A stretch of 64,000 nt of DNA from Rapana venosa (lineage: Eukaryota; Mollusca; Gastropoda; Neogastropoda; Muricidae), in the NCBI GenBank assembly GCA_028751875.1, contig CM054165.1:26839525-26903524 (forward strand), written 5' to 3'. The notes under the pieces were generated by a model. That model did not search any database, had not been told where the DNA came from, and worked only from the letters and a program-made list of their open reading frames with translations. Of the stretch, positions 55,470-64,000 are shown in pieces. Both the position numbers and the translations under genes were made by a program. Positions within the stretch are counted from its first letter, which is position 1. Each line of letters begins with the position of its first letter.

Positions 55470-56140
55470 GCACCTACAGAGGCATTTCCACTTCTCAGCC
55501 ATGTAGGAAAATGTATGCAAAGATTTCTGGAACGCGCACAAGAGCCCAAGCAGAAACACCTACTGAGCCAATGCCAGCTTGGCTTTCAAAGGAAGAGGTG
55601 CACAGATGCCATTTTTGCACCTCCGACAAGCTGTGTGAAAGAGCCATTCGAAATACAACCAAGACCTGCATACAGTAATACGTTGATCAAGAAAAGCTTC
55701 GACCGAGTCAACAGAAACAAGCCTGGAATATCCTGGAGCAGTTCACGTGAAGGGCAGTTGCTTGAAAACATCAGAGCAATCTAGCCAACAGTATGAGCCA
55801 GTCCGAACAGCCAGTGGAACATCCGACTGGTTCCCCCGGTTACATCAGGGGTCAGTCAAGACAGCGCTACACCGTCCCCTTCTCTTCGTGATCTACATGG
55901 ACCAGATCACAAAGGAAGCACAACCCGACTTTGAGGCCCTGAACGAACTAATATTCGCTGACGACCAGTCCCTGACGAATCAGAACAAAGCAGCTCTTCA
56001 AGATCACAACAGACCAACTCCAACACAAGCTGCCGAGAGGTATGAACATGAAGATCAGTATCACAAAACAGAATTTTATGTCTGTCAGCAGAAATCAGGA
56101 AAGCTGGACATCACATCAACGGCACCCAGCTGAAAAAACA
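55470..56140 (+). pseudogene. LINE-D reverse transcriptase remnant
   Basis: RT landmarks are scattered over frames: YRGISTSQP, then CQLGFQRKRCTDAIF, SFDRVNRNK, then LNELIFADDQSLTNQ (catalytic FADD) near 55950. Frameshifts separate nearly every block. A C-terminal region (GHLTRMPTPTNQP) follows near 56530. Confidence 0.7.
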
Positions 56141-57554
56141 GACCAAAGAATTTTAAATACCTTGGCAGCCTCTTCACTGAAGATGGAAAATTGGAACAGA
56201 GAGATAGAAACAAGATGCCAGAAAGCGAACGCAGTCAGTTTACCAACTCGCCCCCCCTTCTAAAACATTCCAGCATCCCCTTGAGCACCAAGGCAAAACT
56301 CATCAACGCCATCTGCGTTCCAACCTCACATACCATGTCAGACATGGGCCCCAACAAAAGCCTTAGAGAGAAATTGGTCACATGTTGAAATGGCGCTGCC
56401 TGAGAAAAGCAGTCAACAAGACCAATCGCGACAAAGATCAAGATGAGGTGATCAGAGACATGAGCGTCCGGACTAACACCAATTCCTCTCACCATGTCGA
56501 ACCAACAAAGGACAGGTGGTTTGGGTCACCTCACTAGAATGCCGACCCCGACCAACCAGCCCTACGGGCATACAACCACCAAAGACAATGGCTGGAAAGC
56601 CAGAGTAGACCAAGGAGACGTGGAGCGACTGCCGTGGCTGACCCTCCTGCGAGCCCATGACCTGTCACTACTCAAAGCCTCCCGCCGTGCTGCAGACAGA
56701 CGTCCTTGTCTCCCACCTGCGACGGTCCGAAGGGCAACCAGCGAAGATGAAAGAAGAAGAAGAAGAAGGAAGAAAGTAGTTGATGTTCAGGATTCCGCCT
56801 GAGGCACTTCATCTCAAAGGCTTGAATGCGACGTTCTAAATCGGCAGTAAAGTGTCCATGCTTCACAGCTGTAGTGGCAAGGCAATGGATGTGACGAGTG
56901 CCTTGTAGAGTCTGACCTTAGTGGTGGGGTTCTGATGATGTGGTTTCTTTCTCCACACAATCGCCAGCTTAGTCATGGGAGGAGAGTGCCACAAGCCATC
57001 TGATCTTCACCTCTTGTGTGCTCTACTTCTTTGGTGAGACTGCTCCAAGGTACTTGAAAGTTTTCCACCTCCTCTAGGTGTCTCGCCACTCACTTGATGC
57101 TGGTGGGAGTGGTCGGTGTGGTACTGTTTCACGTAGATCTTGCTTTTTTTTCCGTGCTGATCTCCATACCCGTGGCATTGGCTGATGTTTCAGTCTGGTG
57201 GTGAGATCCTGGAGTTCTTCTTCACTGCGGCCCATGAATCAAATCGTCTCGAATCGAAGATTGCAGACTGCCATCCTCCTATTGGTGAATGTGGTCTTGA
57301 AGTCAAGGAGGGCCTCCTGTCATGATGTTCTCCAGAACACGTTGAAAAAGAAAAAACACCAACACAGTACAATACAACACAACCATATACAAATACAGTA
57401 CAAACACAATACAACACAACACAGTACAAGACAGTGATTGTGTGTATTACACACATACAATACAACACAAATACACTACAATTCAAAAAAGGAATGATGA
57501 GAGCACTGGGCAGCATGACATGGTCTCTCTGAAGAGAAGCACACTTTCTCCTAT

Positions 57555-57643
57555 CCCGTGAAAGCTCCGATTGGTAGAGCGGAGGACTGTATAGGCAAGT
57601 GAAAAGCAATCCTTCGGTCGCTGTTCGAATCCTGCTCGCGGGA
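57555..57643 (+). pseudogene. tRNA-Tyr: tRNA-Tyr remnant, locus 40
   Basis: Acceptor ends pair, but position 8 is A, the D arm has an extra base (GCTCCGATTGGTAGAGC), the intron is altered (ATAGGCAAGTGAAAAGCA) and the T arm lost a base (GCTGTTCGAATCCTGC). It lies in the indel-rich stretch. Confidence 0.8.
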
Positions 57644-57892
57644 ATTTTTTTATTTTATTTATTTTGTTATTTTTAAAAAATATTCAATCTTTGCACTTTG
57701 TCAAATATGCTGTAAGACAGTGCCATTCCTACATTTGAAACGTTGTGGATTTTAAAAATATTTTTTCATTAAAAAAAAAAAATTCTCTTTGGGCATAGGC
57801 TATTTACTTTGTCAGTTATTGATGTCAGCTAAGTGTCAATGCCTACATGAAAACGTTATGTTTTGGAATGTTATGTTGATATTGGCATGAAA

Positions 57893-58259
57893 AGGTTGGG
57901 TTGGGTTGGGTCAGAAGTGTGCGGTGGTTTGATCCCCGTTTGGACCAGAAGTCCTCCCCCCCCCCATCCCCATCCATTAGACCATTAGTGGTCTGAGTGC
58001 TAGTTTTTCGGAAGAGAATATAAACCGAGGTCCCGCGTGTTACACAAAAATTATTCAGCACACGTAAGAAAAAAAACCCAGGGCAACAAAGAGAGTTTGT
58101 CCCTTGCAAAATACTCTAGAAAAAAGCCACTCTGATTAAGGAATGACATACAGTTAAGTACAGAAAAAGGGTGGCGCCTGGCTCTTGTGGGGATGCATTC
58201 CTCCGGGAAAGCAGCCCAAATTTCACACAGGAAATCTGCCGTATCTTAAAAATGGTGTA
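57893..58259 (+). mobile_element. SINE-1 body (unit 40)
   Basis: 'b' subtype; the first half is clean and indels increase after about 58080. Confidence 0.78.
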
Positions 58260-58319
58260 CAAATACAATGCAAAACAATATAAATACAATACAGTGCAAC
58301 AAAATACAGTACAATATGT

Positions 58320-58410
58320 ATACAGGGAAAAGAAAGAAAAGTTGTGCAGTTTCTTGTGCGCGCCGTTTCCCCCATGATGAGCAGCCCCCGATTTTTCACA
58401 CAGAGACGTG
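58320..58410 (+). mobile_element. SINE-1 3' fragment (unit 40), degraded
   Basis: ACAGGGAAAAGAAAGAAAAG start; the body is barely recognisable (GCAGCCCCCGATTTTTCACA). Confidence 0.6.
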
Positions 58411-58516
58411 TACAAAAAATATAATAAATACAAGACAACACAACCCAAAACGATACAATACAGAGTACACTACAACCAAACACCACAAACAAGACAACAC
58501 AACAATAAAAACAAAT

Positions 58517-58780
58517 CTTGCACACGCGTTAAAACCCGTCCGTTTTTCGGAAGAGTAGGCCATTGTGTACTGATGTGAAAGGATGACAATATTTACAATA
58601 CTGCATACACACAGGGACTGGATGAAAAAAAGCACTTCCATTATCCTCGATATAAAGGATTAAATAAATTAAAAATTAAACAATAGGATATGAATCAACA
58701 CAGTACAATACAATACATCTTCGTGGAAAACTAAGACAGCAGCTATTGTTGTCTGCTATATGAGCGAAAATGCGTCACGA
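58517..58780 (+). repeat. B module, unit 40
   Basis: SINE-2 part and box, with the end of the box deleted. Confidence 0.72.
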
Positions 58781-58872
58781 AATACAACACAATACAGTAC
58801 AATACCATACAATACAAGTGGACAGGGTCATCATGACATTGTTCTCTGTGAAGAGAAGCACTTTCTCCAGAT

Positions 58873-58962
58873 CCCGTGATAGCTCAGTTGGTAGAGCGGA
58901 GGACTGTAGAGGGCAAGTGGAAAGCAATCCTTAGGTCGCAGGTTCGAATCCGGCGCGCGGAA
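58873..58962 (+). tRNA. tRNA-Tyr: tRNA-Tyr(GUA), locus 41, last copy, weakened
   Basis: A51-G63 in the T stem (GCAGGTTCG), plus A72 and G66 in the acceptor 3' strand (GCGCGGA), leave three mismatches. Box B is intact. Intron AGGGCAAGTGGAAAGCA; T8 follows. Probably a decaying end copy. Confidence 0.8.
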
Positions 58963-59201
58963 AAATTTTTTTTAATTAAAAAAAATTATTTCTCTTTGCA
59001 CTTTGCCAAATATTGATGTAAGACATGTGTCAACGCCCACATTAAAACGTTGTGGATTTTAAAAATAGTTTTTGATTTAAAAAAAAAAATTATTTTTGCG
59101 CCTAAGCTATTTACTTTGTCAGTTATTGATGTAAGCTAAGTGTCAATGTCTACATTAAAACGTTGTTATGTTTTGGAATGTTATGTTGTTAATACCATGA
59201 A

Positions 59202-59549
59202 TGGGTTGGGTCAGAAGCATGCGGTGGTTCTATCGGCATTTGGGCCAGAATTCTCCCCACACCCTCATCAATTAGACCACGGTAGGTGGTTTGGGTGCTA
59301 GTCTTTCAGATGAAACGATATACCGAGTTCCTGTGTGTTACACAAAATAATTTAGCGCACGTAAAAGAACCCACGGCTACAAGAGAGTTGTCCCTTGCAA
59401 AATTCTCTAGAAAAAAGTTACTCTGATACGGAATGAAATACAGTTGAAGACAAAAAATGGGTGGCGCTGCTCTTGTGGCGATGCATTTTCCTGGGGGGAA
59501 ACAGCCCAAATTTCACACAGGGAAATCTGCCGTATCTTAGAATGGTGTA
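59202..59549 (+). mobile_element. SINE-1 body (unit 41)
   Basis: Last body in the array; shares GTCAGAAGCATGCGG with unit 13. Confidence 0.8.
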
Positions 59550-59605
59550 CAATACAATGCAATATAATATAATACAACGCAACACAACAGAATACAATAC
59601 AATAT

Positions 59606-59718
59606 GTAGACAAGAAAAGAAAGAAAAGGTAGCACTGTTCTTGTGGCGACGCGTTCTCCCCAGGGAGAGCAGCCCGAATTTCACGCAGAGAAATCTGCCA
59701 TGACTTTAAGTGGTTTAG
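59606..59718 (+). mobile_element. SINE-1 3' fragment (unit 41)
   Basis: Standard fragment ending GACTTTAAGTGGTTTAGG. Confidence 0.77.
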
Positions 59719-59892
59719 GCCTACATTGCAATAAAATACAATACAATACAATAAACACAACACAACACAATACAAGACGATACGATACAATACAGTACAA
59801 TACAACTCAACAACACAAGACAAGACAACACACTACAACACAATCTTGCACACACACGTTAAAACCCGTTCCGATTTATAAAAAAAAATTAA

Positions 59893-60105
59893 ATCAAGGA
59901 TAATGGAATAAGCACGCATGTGCTTTTTTGCATCCAGTCCCCGTGTGTATGCGGTTTTCTAAATTTTGTCATCTGTTCCCACCGGCACACAAGTAGGAAG
60001 AGTAGGCCATTGTGTGCTGGTGGGAACGGATGACAAAAATTTTCAATGCTGCATACACATGGGGACTGGATGAAAAAAACCACTTTGACTATCCTTGATA
60101 TAAAA
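59893..60105. repeat. Inverted repeat made of two SINE-2 3' parts
   Basis: The left arm (about 59893-59990) is the SINE-2 3' part on the minus strand. The right arm (about 60010-60105) is the same part on the + strand. Arms are ~90 bp with moderate mismatch and a short spacer (GTAGGAAGAGTAGGCC). Confidence 0.8.
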
Positions 60106-60180
60106 GATTAAAATAAATTGAACATTAAACAATAGGATATGATACAACACATTATAATACAATACAATACTTCTTCGTGG

Positions 60181-60315
60181 AACGCTCAGACGGCAACTAT
60201 TGTTGTCTGTTATATGAGCGAAAATGCGTCACGCTGCTGTTGGGTTGGGTCGGAAGTATGCAGCGTGACGCATTTTCGCTCATATAACACAACAATAGTT
60301 GCCGTCTGAGCATTC
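60181..60315. repeat. Near-perfect inverted repeat at array end
   Basis: The left arm 60181-60238 is the B-module box. The right arm 60261-60315 is its reverse complement, with one or two changes and a 2-bp gap. The ~22-bp loop reads TTGGGTTGGGTCGGAAGTAT, which looks like a SINE-1 head junction. No tRNA follows. Confidence 0.88.
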
Positions 60316-60399
60316 ACACAGGGACTGGATGTAAAAAAAAAAGCACATGAGTGCTATTTCCATTATCCTCGATATAAAAATAATTATAAAAAAATTAAT

Positions 60400-61390
60400 A
60401 AATTAAAAAAGAAGCACAAACAGGCAAACAAACAACAAAAATGAAAAAGAAAAGAAAAGAAAAACAACAAAAAAATAAACAAACCAAAACCAACACTTAA
60501 AACCAAACCAAAAAAAATCCAAATAAAACAAAACAAAAATATAAGTGAGGTGATATTTGATAATTTTGCTTTAGATATTTCTACCATTAACAAAAAAGAT
60601 ATCGCCAACAACAACCAATTTCGACAAAACAACAACAACAACATCCGCCCATCAAAACAAAAAACCCAAAACCACCCCCTCCCTCTCCCGCAAATTAAAA
60701 AATAACGACACAACACAAAACATCATCAATAACAACAACAAACCGTTAAAGAGTAGATATCTGATTATTTTGCTTGCAGATACTTTTCCCATAAACCCCC
60801 CAAACAGCCAATACCCTCCAAACAGAATAACAATACCCCCCCCCCCCCCCCCAAGCATAAAAGACACAAAAACAACAGACCCCCCCCCCCATAAAAACAA
60901 CAAAAAAACAAACCCAAGCCCAAACAACCCCCAACTCAAAAGCAAACAAAAACAAATACCCCCCCCCCCCAACCCCTCCCCCCAAAAAAAAGCCCCACAA
61001 CAGCAACAAAAACCCAAACGCCAAACTAACAAGTAAACAAAAACACATATATCCCCCCCTCCCACCACCACCAAAAAACAAAAAAGAAACCAAAAAAAAA
61101 ACCCAACCCTAAAACAAAGAAAAGAAATCGTAAAAAAAGTTGATATCGAATAGGTAAAATATAATCGCAACATTCCCCCCCCCCCCCCCCCCCAACACAC
61201 ACACAAACAACAACACACAAACCAACAACAGCCACAAACAAAAAATCCCACCCCCATAAACAAAACAAAACCCCCAACAACACCAGAAACAAACAAAACG
61301 CCCTCTCAACCCCTCCCCCCCCCCCCAACAGTTTTCCCCCCATTTAAAAAAACCACAACACCCCCAAAACACACCAGGTGTCAGTCCTAG
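60400..61390. repeat. A/C-only low-complexity tract with long C runs
   Basis: About 1 kb in which the + strand is almost all A and C. Pure C runs of about 17, 11, 12, 19 and 12 lie near 60836, 60880, 60959, 61175 and 61315. Short mixed islands near 60545-60640 and 60745-60790 share TTTTGC, AGATA and TATCTG words. Apparent minus-strand ORFs here are glycine/phenylalanine low complexity, not genes. Confidence 0.85.
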
Positions 61391-61897
61391 ACCAGGGATC
61401 ACCTCAACGCGACAGCAGTCACCGCCCAAACAAGGACAGATACTGATGAGACTTTAACAAGAAAATCGATCAATATTCAGACAACACAAAGTCTGCTTTT
61501 TTTTTTTCTCCCGAAGAGCTTAACGCTTCCGAAAGAGAAGGCTAGAATCAGACATAGATTTCGATCTCTCTCTCTCTCTCTCTTTCTCTGTGAATGCTTT
61601 AAGGGTCTTCAATTTGGGAAAACTATAGGTGTTGACAATTTGCATTCTTCGATGTGTGGATACTTGATTTACTTTGTGCTCGGAGGAAGGGAGCGTGAGG
61701 CCAGTGTGTGAATAATTTAAAGTGGAGTTTATTGTTTCTGGGTGCAGTTGTGTTGTATTGTGTTGTGTGTGTGTGAGTGTGTGTGTGTGTGTGTGTGTGT
61801 TTTGTGTGTGTGTGTGTGTGTGTGAGTCAACTCGGGAGGATTAGTCTCCCCTTTTTACAAGTTGTAGAACTTTGCGCTGTTTATTTTATTTTTGTTC
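61391..61897. repeat. Unique flank with (TC)n and (GT)n microsatellites
   Basis: (TC)n at about 61567-61590 and (TG)n with interruptions at about 61763-61826. I see no supported gene. Confidence 0.8.
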
Positions 61898-62110
61898 TTT
61901 TATTGCGAGGATAATGGAATAAGCGCTCATGTGGGTTGGGTTTTTAAAAAAAAAATTCAGTCCCCGTGTATTTGCAGTTTTGTAAAAATTTTGTGAACCT
62001 TCGGCATACAATGGCCTACTCTTCCGAAAAGAGGGACGGGTTTTAACGTGTGGGCAAGATGTTCTGCGTGCGTTCGCTCACGGGACCTCAGTTTATAGTC
62101 TCATCCCAAG
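61898..62110 (-). mobile_element. SINE-2, 3' part, flank copy 1
   Basis: Minus strand: shared core, CATCTTGCCCACACGTTAAAA, CCCGTCCCTCTTTTCGG, then a tail ending in CCTCGCAATAAAAG. Truncated before the tRNA-like head. Confidence 0.75.
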
Positions 62111-62880
62111 GATGTTTGATTTGTTAGTAGTAGACAAGAGAGGCTGGGATCTATATATTGATGGTTTGATGTTGATCAAGAGAGTTGTCTTTGTCTTTTT
62201 CAAAAAGCAATTTTTGGGGGGTTCCTGGGGTTGGGGGTGGATACGGGTGAGTTGTAATCATTTCTTGGTATTTATTTATTCATGATTTAGGCTAAAAAGA
62301 CATTTAAAAAAGGAAAATGTTTGTTTTGACAACAATTGATTATTATTCCTTTACTTATTGTATTCGTGGATAACGTTATTTATATTATGCTTTTATTATT
62401 TTGTTTATGTATTTTTTTTAGTATCCATTGTTACGTTCGTTCATTTTTAGTTTTATTCAATTATATATATATATATATTTTGTGTGTGTGTGTGTTTCGA
62501 AGATAATGTATGGACGTATATTTTGCAATATTTTCTCATTCATTCATTTATTTATCTATTCATCTGTTTATTCCTTTATCTATTCTTTTTTTTTTAATTG
62601 TGTATCATACTGAAGATTTTAGAACTCAAGTGCGCCCTCATTTATAAAAGCAAAAAGTGAAAGAAAACAACAGAAAAGTGAAAACAAAACCTAAATGATA
62701 CTCTCAAAAACAAAGAAGAGACAAAGAGAACACTGTCAGTCAACAAAATTAATGAACAACCGTGTTTGGGGATTTCCACAGAATATGCTTTACTCTGGAG
62801 TGGTTTCCCTTTGCCGGAAGTTGTGTTCTGCTGTTAATATGTGCCGGTGAGTATAATATTATAATTCTGAGGTTTAAAAA
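62111..62880. other. AT-rich flank, no supported gene
   Basis: Contains short (AT)n and (GT)n runs at about 62463-62495 and (ATTC/ATTT)n near 62540-62580. A possible exon-like segment at 62762-62848 (opening MFGDFHRICFTLEW, then FAGSCVLLLICAG, then a CGGTGAGTA splice-donor-like word) is too weak to call a gene. Confidence 0.5.
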
Positions 62881-63113
62881 AAAATTCTTTTATTTCGAGG
62901 ATTTATTCATTTTATTTTATTCTTTTATATCGAGGATTCGTGTGCCTTTTTTGCATCCAGTGTCCGTATGTATGTAGTTTTGTCATTCGTTCCCACCAGC
63001 ACACAATGGCCTACTCTTCCGAAAAGCTGAACGGGTTTAACGCGTGTGCAAGATGTTCTCTGTGCGTTCGCACACGGGACCTCGGTTTATAAATCTCATC
63101 CGAAGGGGTTAAA
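62881..63113 (-). mobile_element. SINE-2, 3' part, flank copy 2
   Basis: Minus strand from GATGAGATTTATAAACCGAG to CCTCGATATAAAAGAATAAA. Same truncation point as flank copy 1. Confidence 0.75.
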
Positions 63114-63120
63114 AAAGTTT

Positions 63121-63470
63121 TTTTAAATTCTTTTATGTCGAGGATAATGGAATAAGCACTTATGGGCTTTTTTTTTTTTTACATCTAGTACCCGTGTGTA
63201 TGCGGTTTTGTAAATTCTGTCATCTGTTCCCACCCGCACACAATGGCCTACTCTTACGGAAAGCAGAACGGGATTTAACGTGTGCGCAAGATGTTCTGCG
63301 TGCATTCGCACACGGGGCCTCCTCGGTTTATAGTCTCATCCGAAAGACTTTTGGGGAGAGTGGAGTCAGCACTGATGTTAACTCCAGAGGAAAATATTCC
63401 CCCTTGAACGGAAATCGAACCCGGGTCGTCAGATTGCGAGCCGCAATGTTCTGACTACCAGGCTATCCCG
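63121..63470 (-). mobile_element. SINE-2, full length
   Basis: Minus strand: tRNA-like head CGGGATAGCCTGGTAGTCAG with A-box-like TAGCCTGGTAGTCAGAACA and B-box-like GGGTTCGATTTCC. Next comes CCTCTGGAGTTAACATCAG, the core TCTTTCGGATGAGACTATAA, then CATCTTGCGCACACGTTAAA, and a 3' end of TTATCCTCGACATAAAAGAA with T-rich flank. The B modules in the array begin exactly at this family's CTTGCGCAC. Confidence 0.82.
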
Positions 63471-63526
63471 TTTTTAAAGGAGTTTTTAACTTGTGTCTGA
63501 TTATAGATATGTGCTTTCTTTTTGAG

Positions 63527-64000
63527 CGTGGTCCAAGGAGCTCAAGTGGGATGATCACTTGCAACCACAGACCCAAAATCGGAGAAATTCCGCTGGGACT
63601 GAAATATAATCTCAAATCAAAACAACTTGTTTCTATATCATTATTCTAAAGAGCTGTTTGCGTAGCATGTATATGTTTGCATAGCACTGTATTGTTTAGA
63701 GAACTGTACTGTTTTTAAAGGTGGCTCGCGGAGTAGGATGACTTGCGGTTACCACAGTTCCTTAAATCGGACATCTCCCCACTGGGACTATAATATAATC
63801 TCAATCAATCAATCAATCAATAGCAAATGATCGTGCGGTGCCTGCGCAGGCCTCTCTGTTGCATAATTATCAGAATTGTTTCTCTTTTTAGGGTGGCCCG
63901 AGAAACTCAAATGGGATGACTTGCGACCACAGTCCCTAAATCGGAGTAATTTCGCTGGGACTGTGATATAATCTCAAATCAAAACAACTTATGTCTGTAT
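63527..64000 (+). repeat. ~105-bp dispersed repeat, three copies
   Basis: Copies at about 63527-63632, 63720-63822 and 63891-63995. Each reads TGGGATGACTTGCGACCACAG (or close), then AAATCGGA, then CTGGGACT, and ends TATAATCTCAAATCAAAACA or (AATC)n. The ATAATCTCAATC tail looks like the 3' end of a non-LTR element or SINE. The 85-90 bases between copies are unrelated. Confidence 0.7.

Larger units (their letters stand above)
53874..56780 (+). mobile_element. LINE-D, RTE/CFDP2-like element nested in LINE-A
   Basis: Flanked by TGATGTT at 53867-53873 and 56781-56787, a 7-bp target duplication that lands at the same site reading GTGATGTTCAGGATCC in intact LINE-A. It ends in a GAAGAAGAAG-type tail. 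At 2.9 kb it keeps the endonuclease C-terminal part and degraded RT. The family resembles those behind 'craniofacial development protein 2-like' database entries (RTE clade). Confidence 0.82.
53517..57351 (-). mobile_element. LINE-A, copy 3, split by LINE-D
   Basis: The 3' part of the element is at 53517-53873 and the upstream part at 56781-57351. It stops in the RT near GTTCTCCAGAACACG, so it is shorter than copies 1 and 2 and is an independent insertion, again in pentamer satellite. The first part is almost indel-free against copy 2; the second is full of small indels. Confidence 0.85.
300..60240 (+). repeat. Tandem array of tRNA-Tyr / SINE-1 composite units
   Basis: Forty-one tRNA-Tyr loci on one strand at a typical spacing of 0.93-1.65 kb. 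Every gap between a tRNA and the next SINE block is filled by a spacer: oligo-T, then two related halves that each carry TGCCTACATTAAAACGTTG, then TTTTGGAATGTTATGTTGAT. Every gap between a SINE block and the next tRNA is filled by degenerate AATAC/AACAC/AGTAC pentamers, with or without a B module. Short units (~1.0 kb) lack the B module and long units (~1.3-1.6 kb) carry it. Larger gaps (8.8, 25.8, 34.2, 42.2, 45.9 and 57.6 kb loci) are explained by LINE or SINE insertions. I see no host ORF anywhere in the array. Confidence 0.93.

Noticed and set aside
300..60240. CRISPR array
   Set aside because: Repeats are 1 kb with tRNA genes, and the short satellite has no spacer-like unique segments of constant length. 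The DNA is eukaryotic.
60652..61429. Minus-strand ORFs of 88-214 codons rich in Gly, Phe, Cys and Val
   Set aside because: They lie in an A/C-only tract; openness comes from composition. No domain is recognisable.

Overview
This is eukaryotic, animal-type DNA with no host protein-coding gene that I can support. Short intron-bearing tRNA-Tyr genes, a metazoan-type 5S rRNA gene, tRNA-derived SINEs and several 5'-truncated non-LTR retrotransposons all point to an invertebrate. The SINE body and the 5S sequence look molluscan, most likely gastropod. That taxon is an inference from recalled repeat families, not a search result.

The dominant feature is one tandem array from about 0.3 to 60.2 kb. 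It holds 41 tRNA-Tyr(GUA) loci, all on the + strand: 37 at full length (90 bp with a 17-bp intron after G37) and 4 broken. Spacing is usually 0.93-1.65 kb, and larger where a retrotransposon has inserted. The basic unit is: a conserved ~40-bp 5' flank, tRNA-Tyr, an oligo-T terminator, an AT-rich spacer built from two related ~110-bp halves, a headless SINE body (SINE-1) entered through a (GGGTT)n block and a poly-C tract, then a degenerate pentamer satellite of AATAC, AACAC and AGTAC that runs to the next tRNA. About half the units carry an extra 'B module': the 3' part of a second SINE (SINE-2) plus a ~60-bp conserved box.

Layered on this are segmental duplications: 0.56-10.26 kb with 18.07-27.26 kb, and 30.5-34.3 kb with 38.4-42.3 kb. 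There are also five RTE-like LINE insertion events, two of them duplicated with the array, and one of them split by another LINE. Intact SINE-1 copies are inverted at 4.8 and 21.8 kb and direct at 42.4 kb. A chimeric tRNA/5S-headed SINE occurs at 1-163 and 27.4 kb. The left edge carries a 5S rRNA gene on the minus strand. The array ends near 60.2 kb in two large inverted repeats, followed by an A/C-only low-complexity tract (60.4-61.4 kb) and a repeat-rich flank with three minus-strand SINE-2 copies, one of them full length.

Two stretches (about 19.92-21.59 kb and about 54.5-58.5 kb) are peppered with small indels relative to near-identical paralogues inside the window. They are more likely poor consensus than biology. 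The many long apparent ORFs rich in YNTIQYNT or CIVLYCVVLYC are translations of the pentamer satellite and are not genes. Coordinates of SINE and module edges are approximate to about 10 bases; tRNA coordinates are exact.
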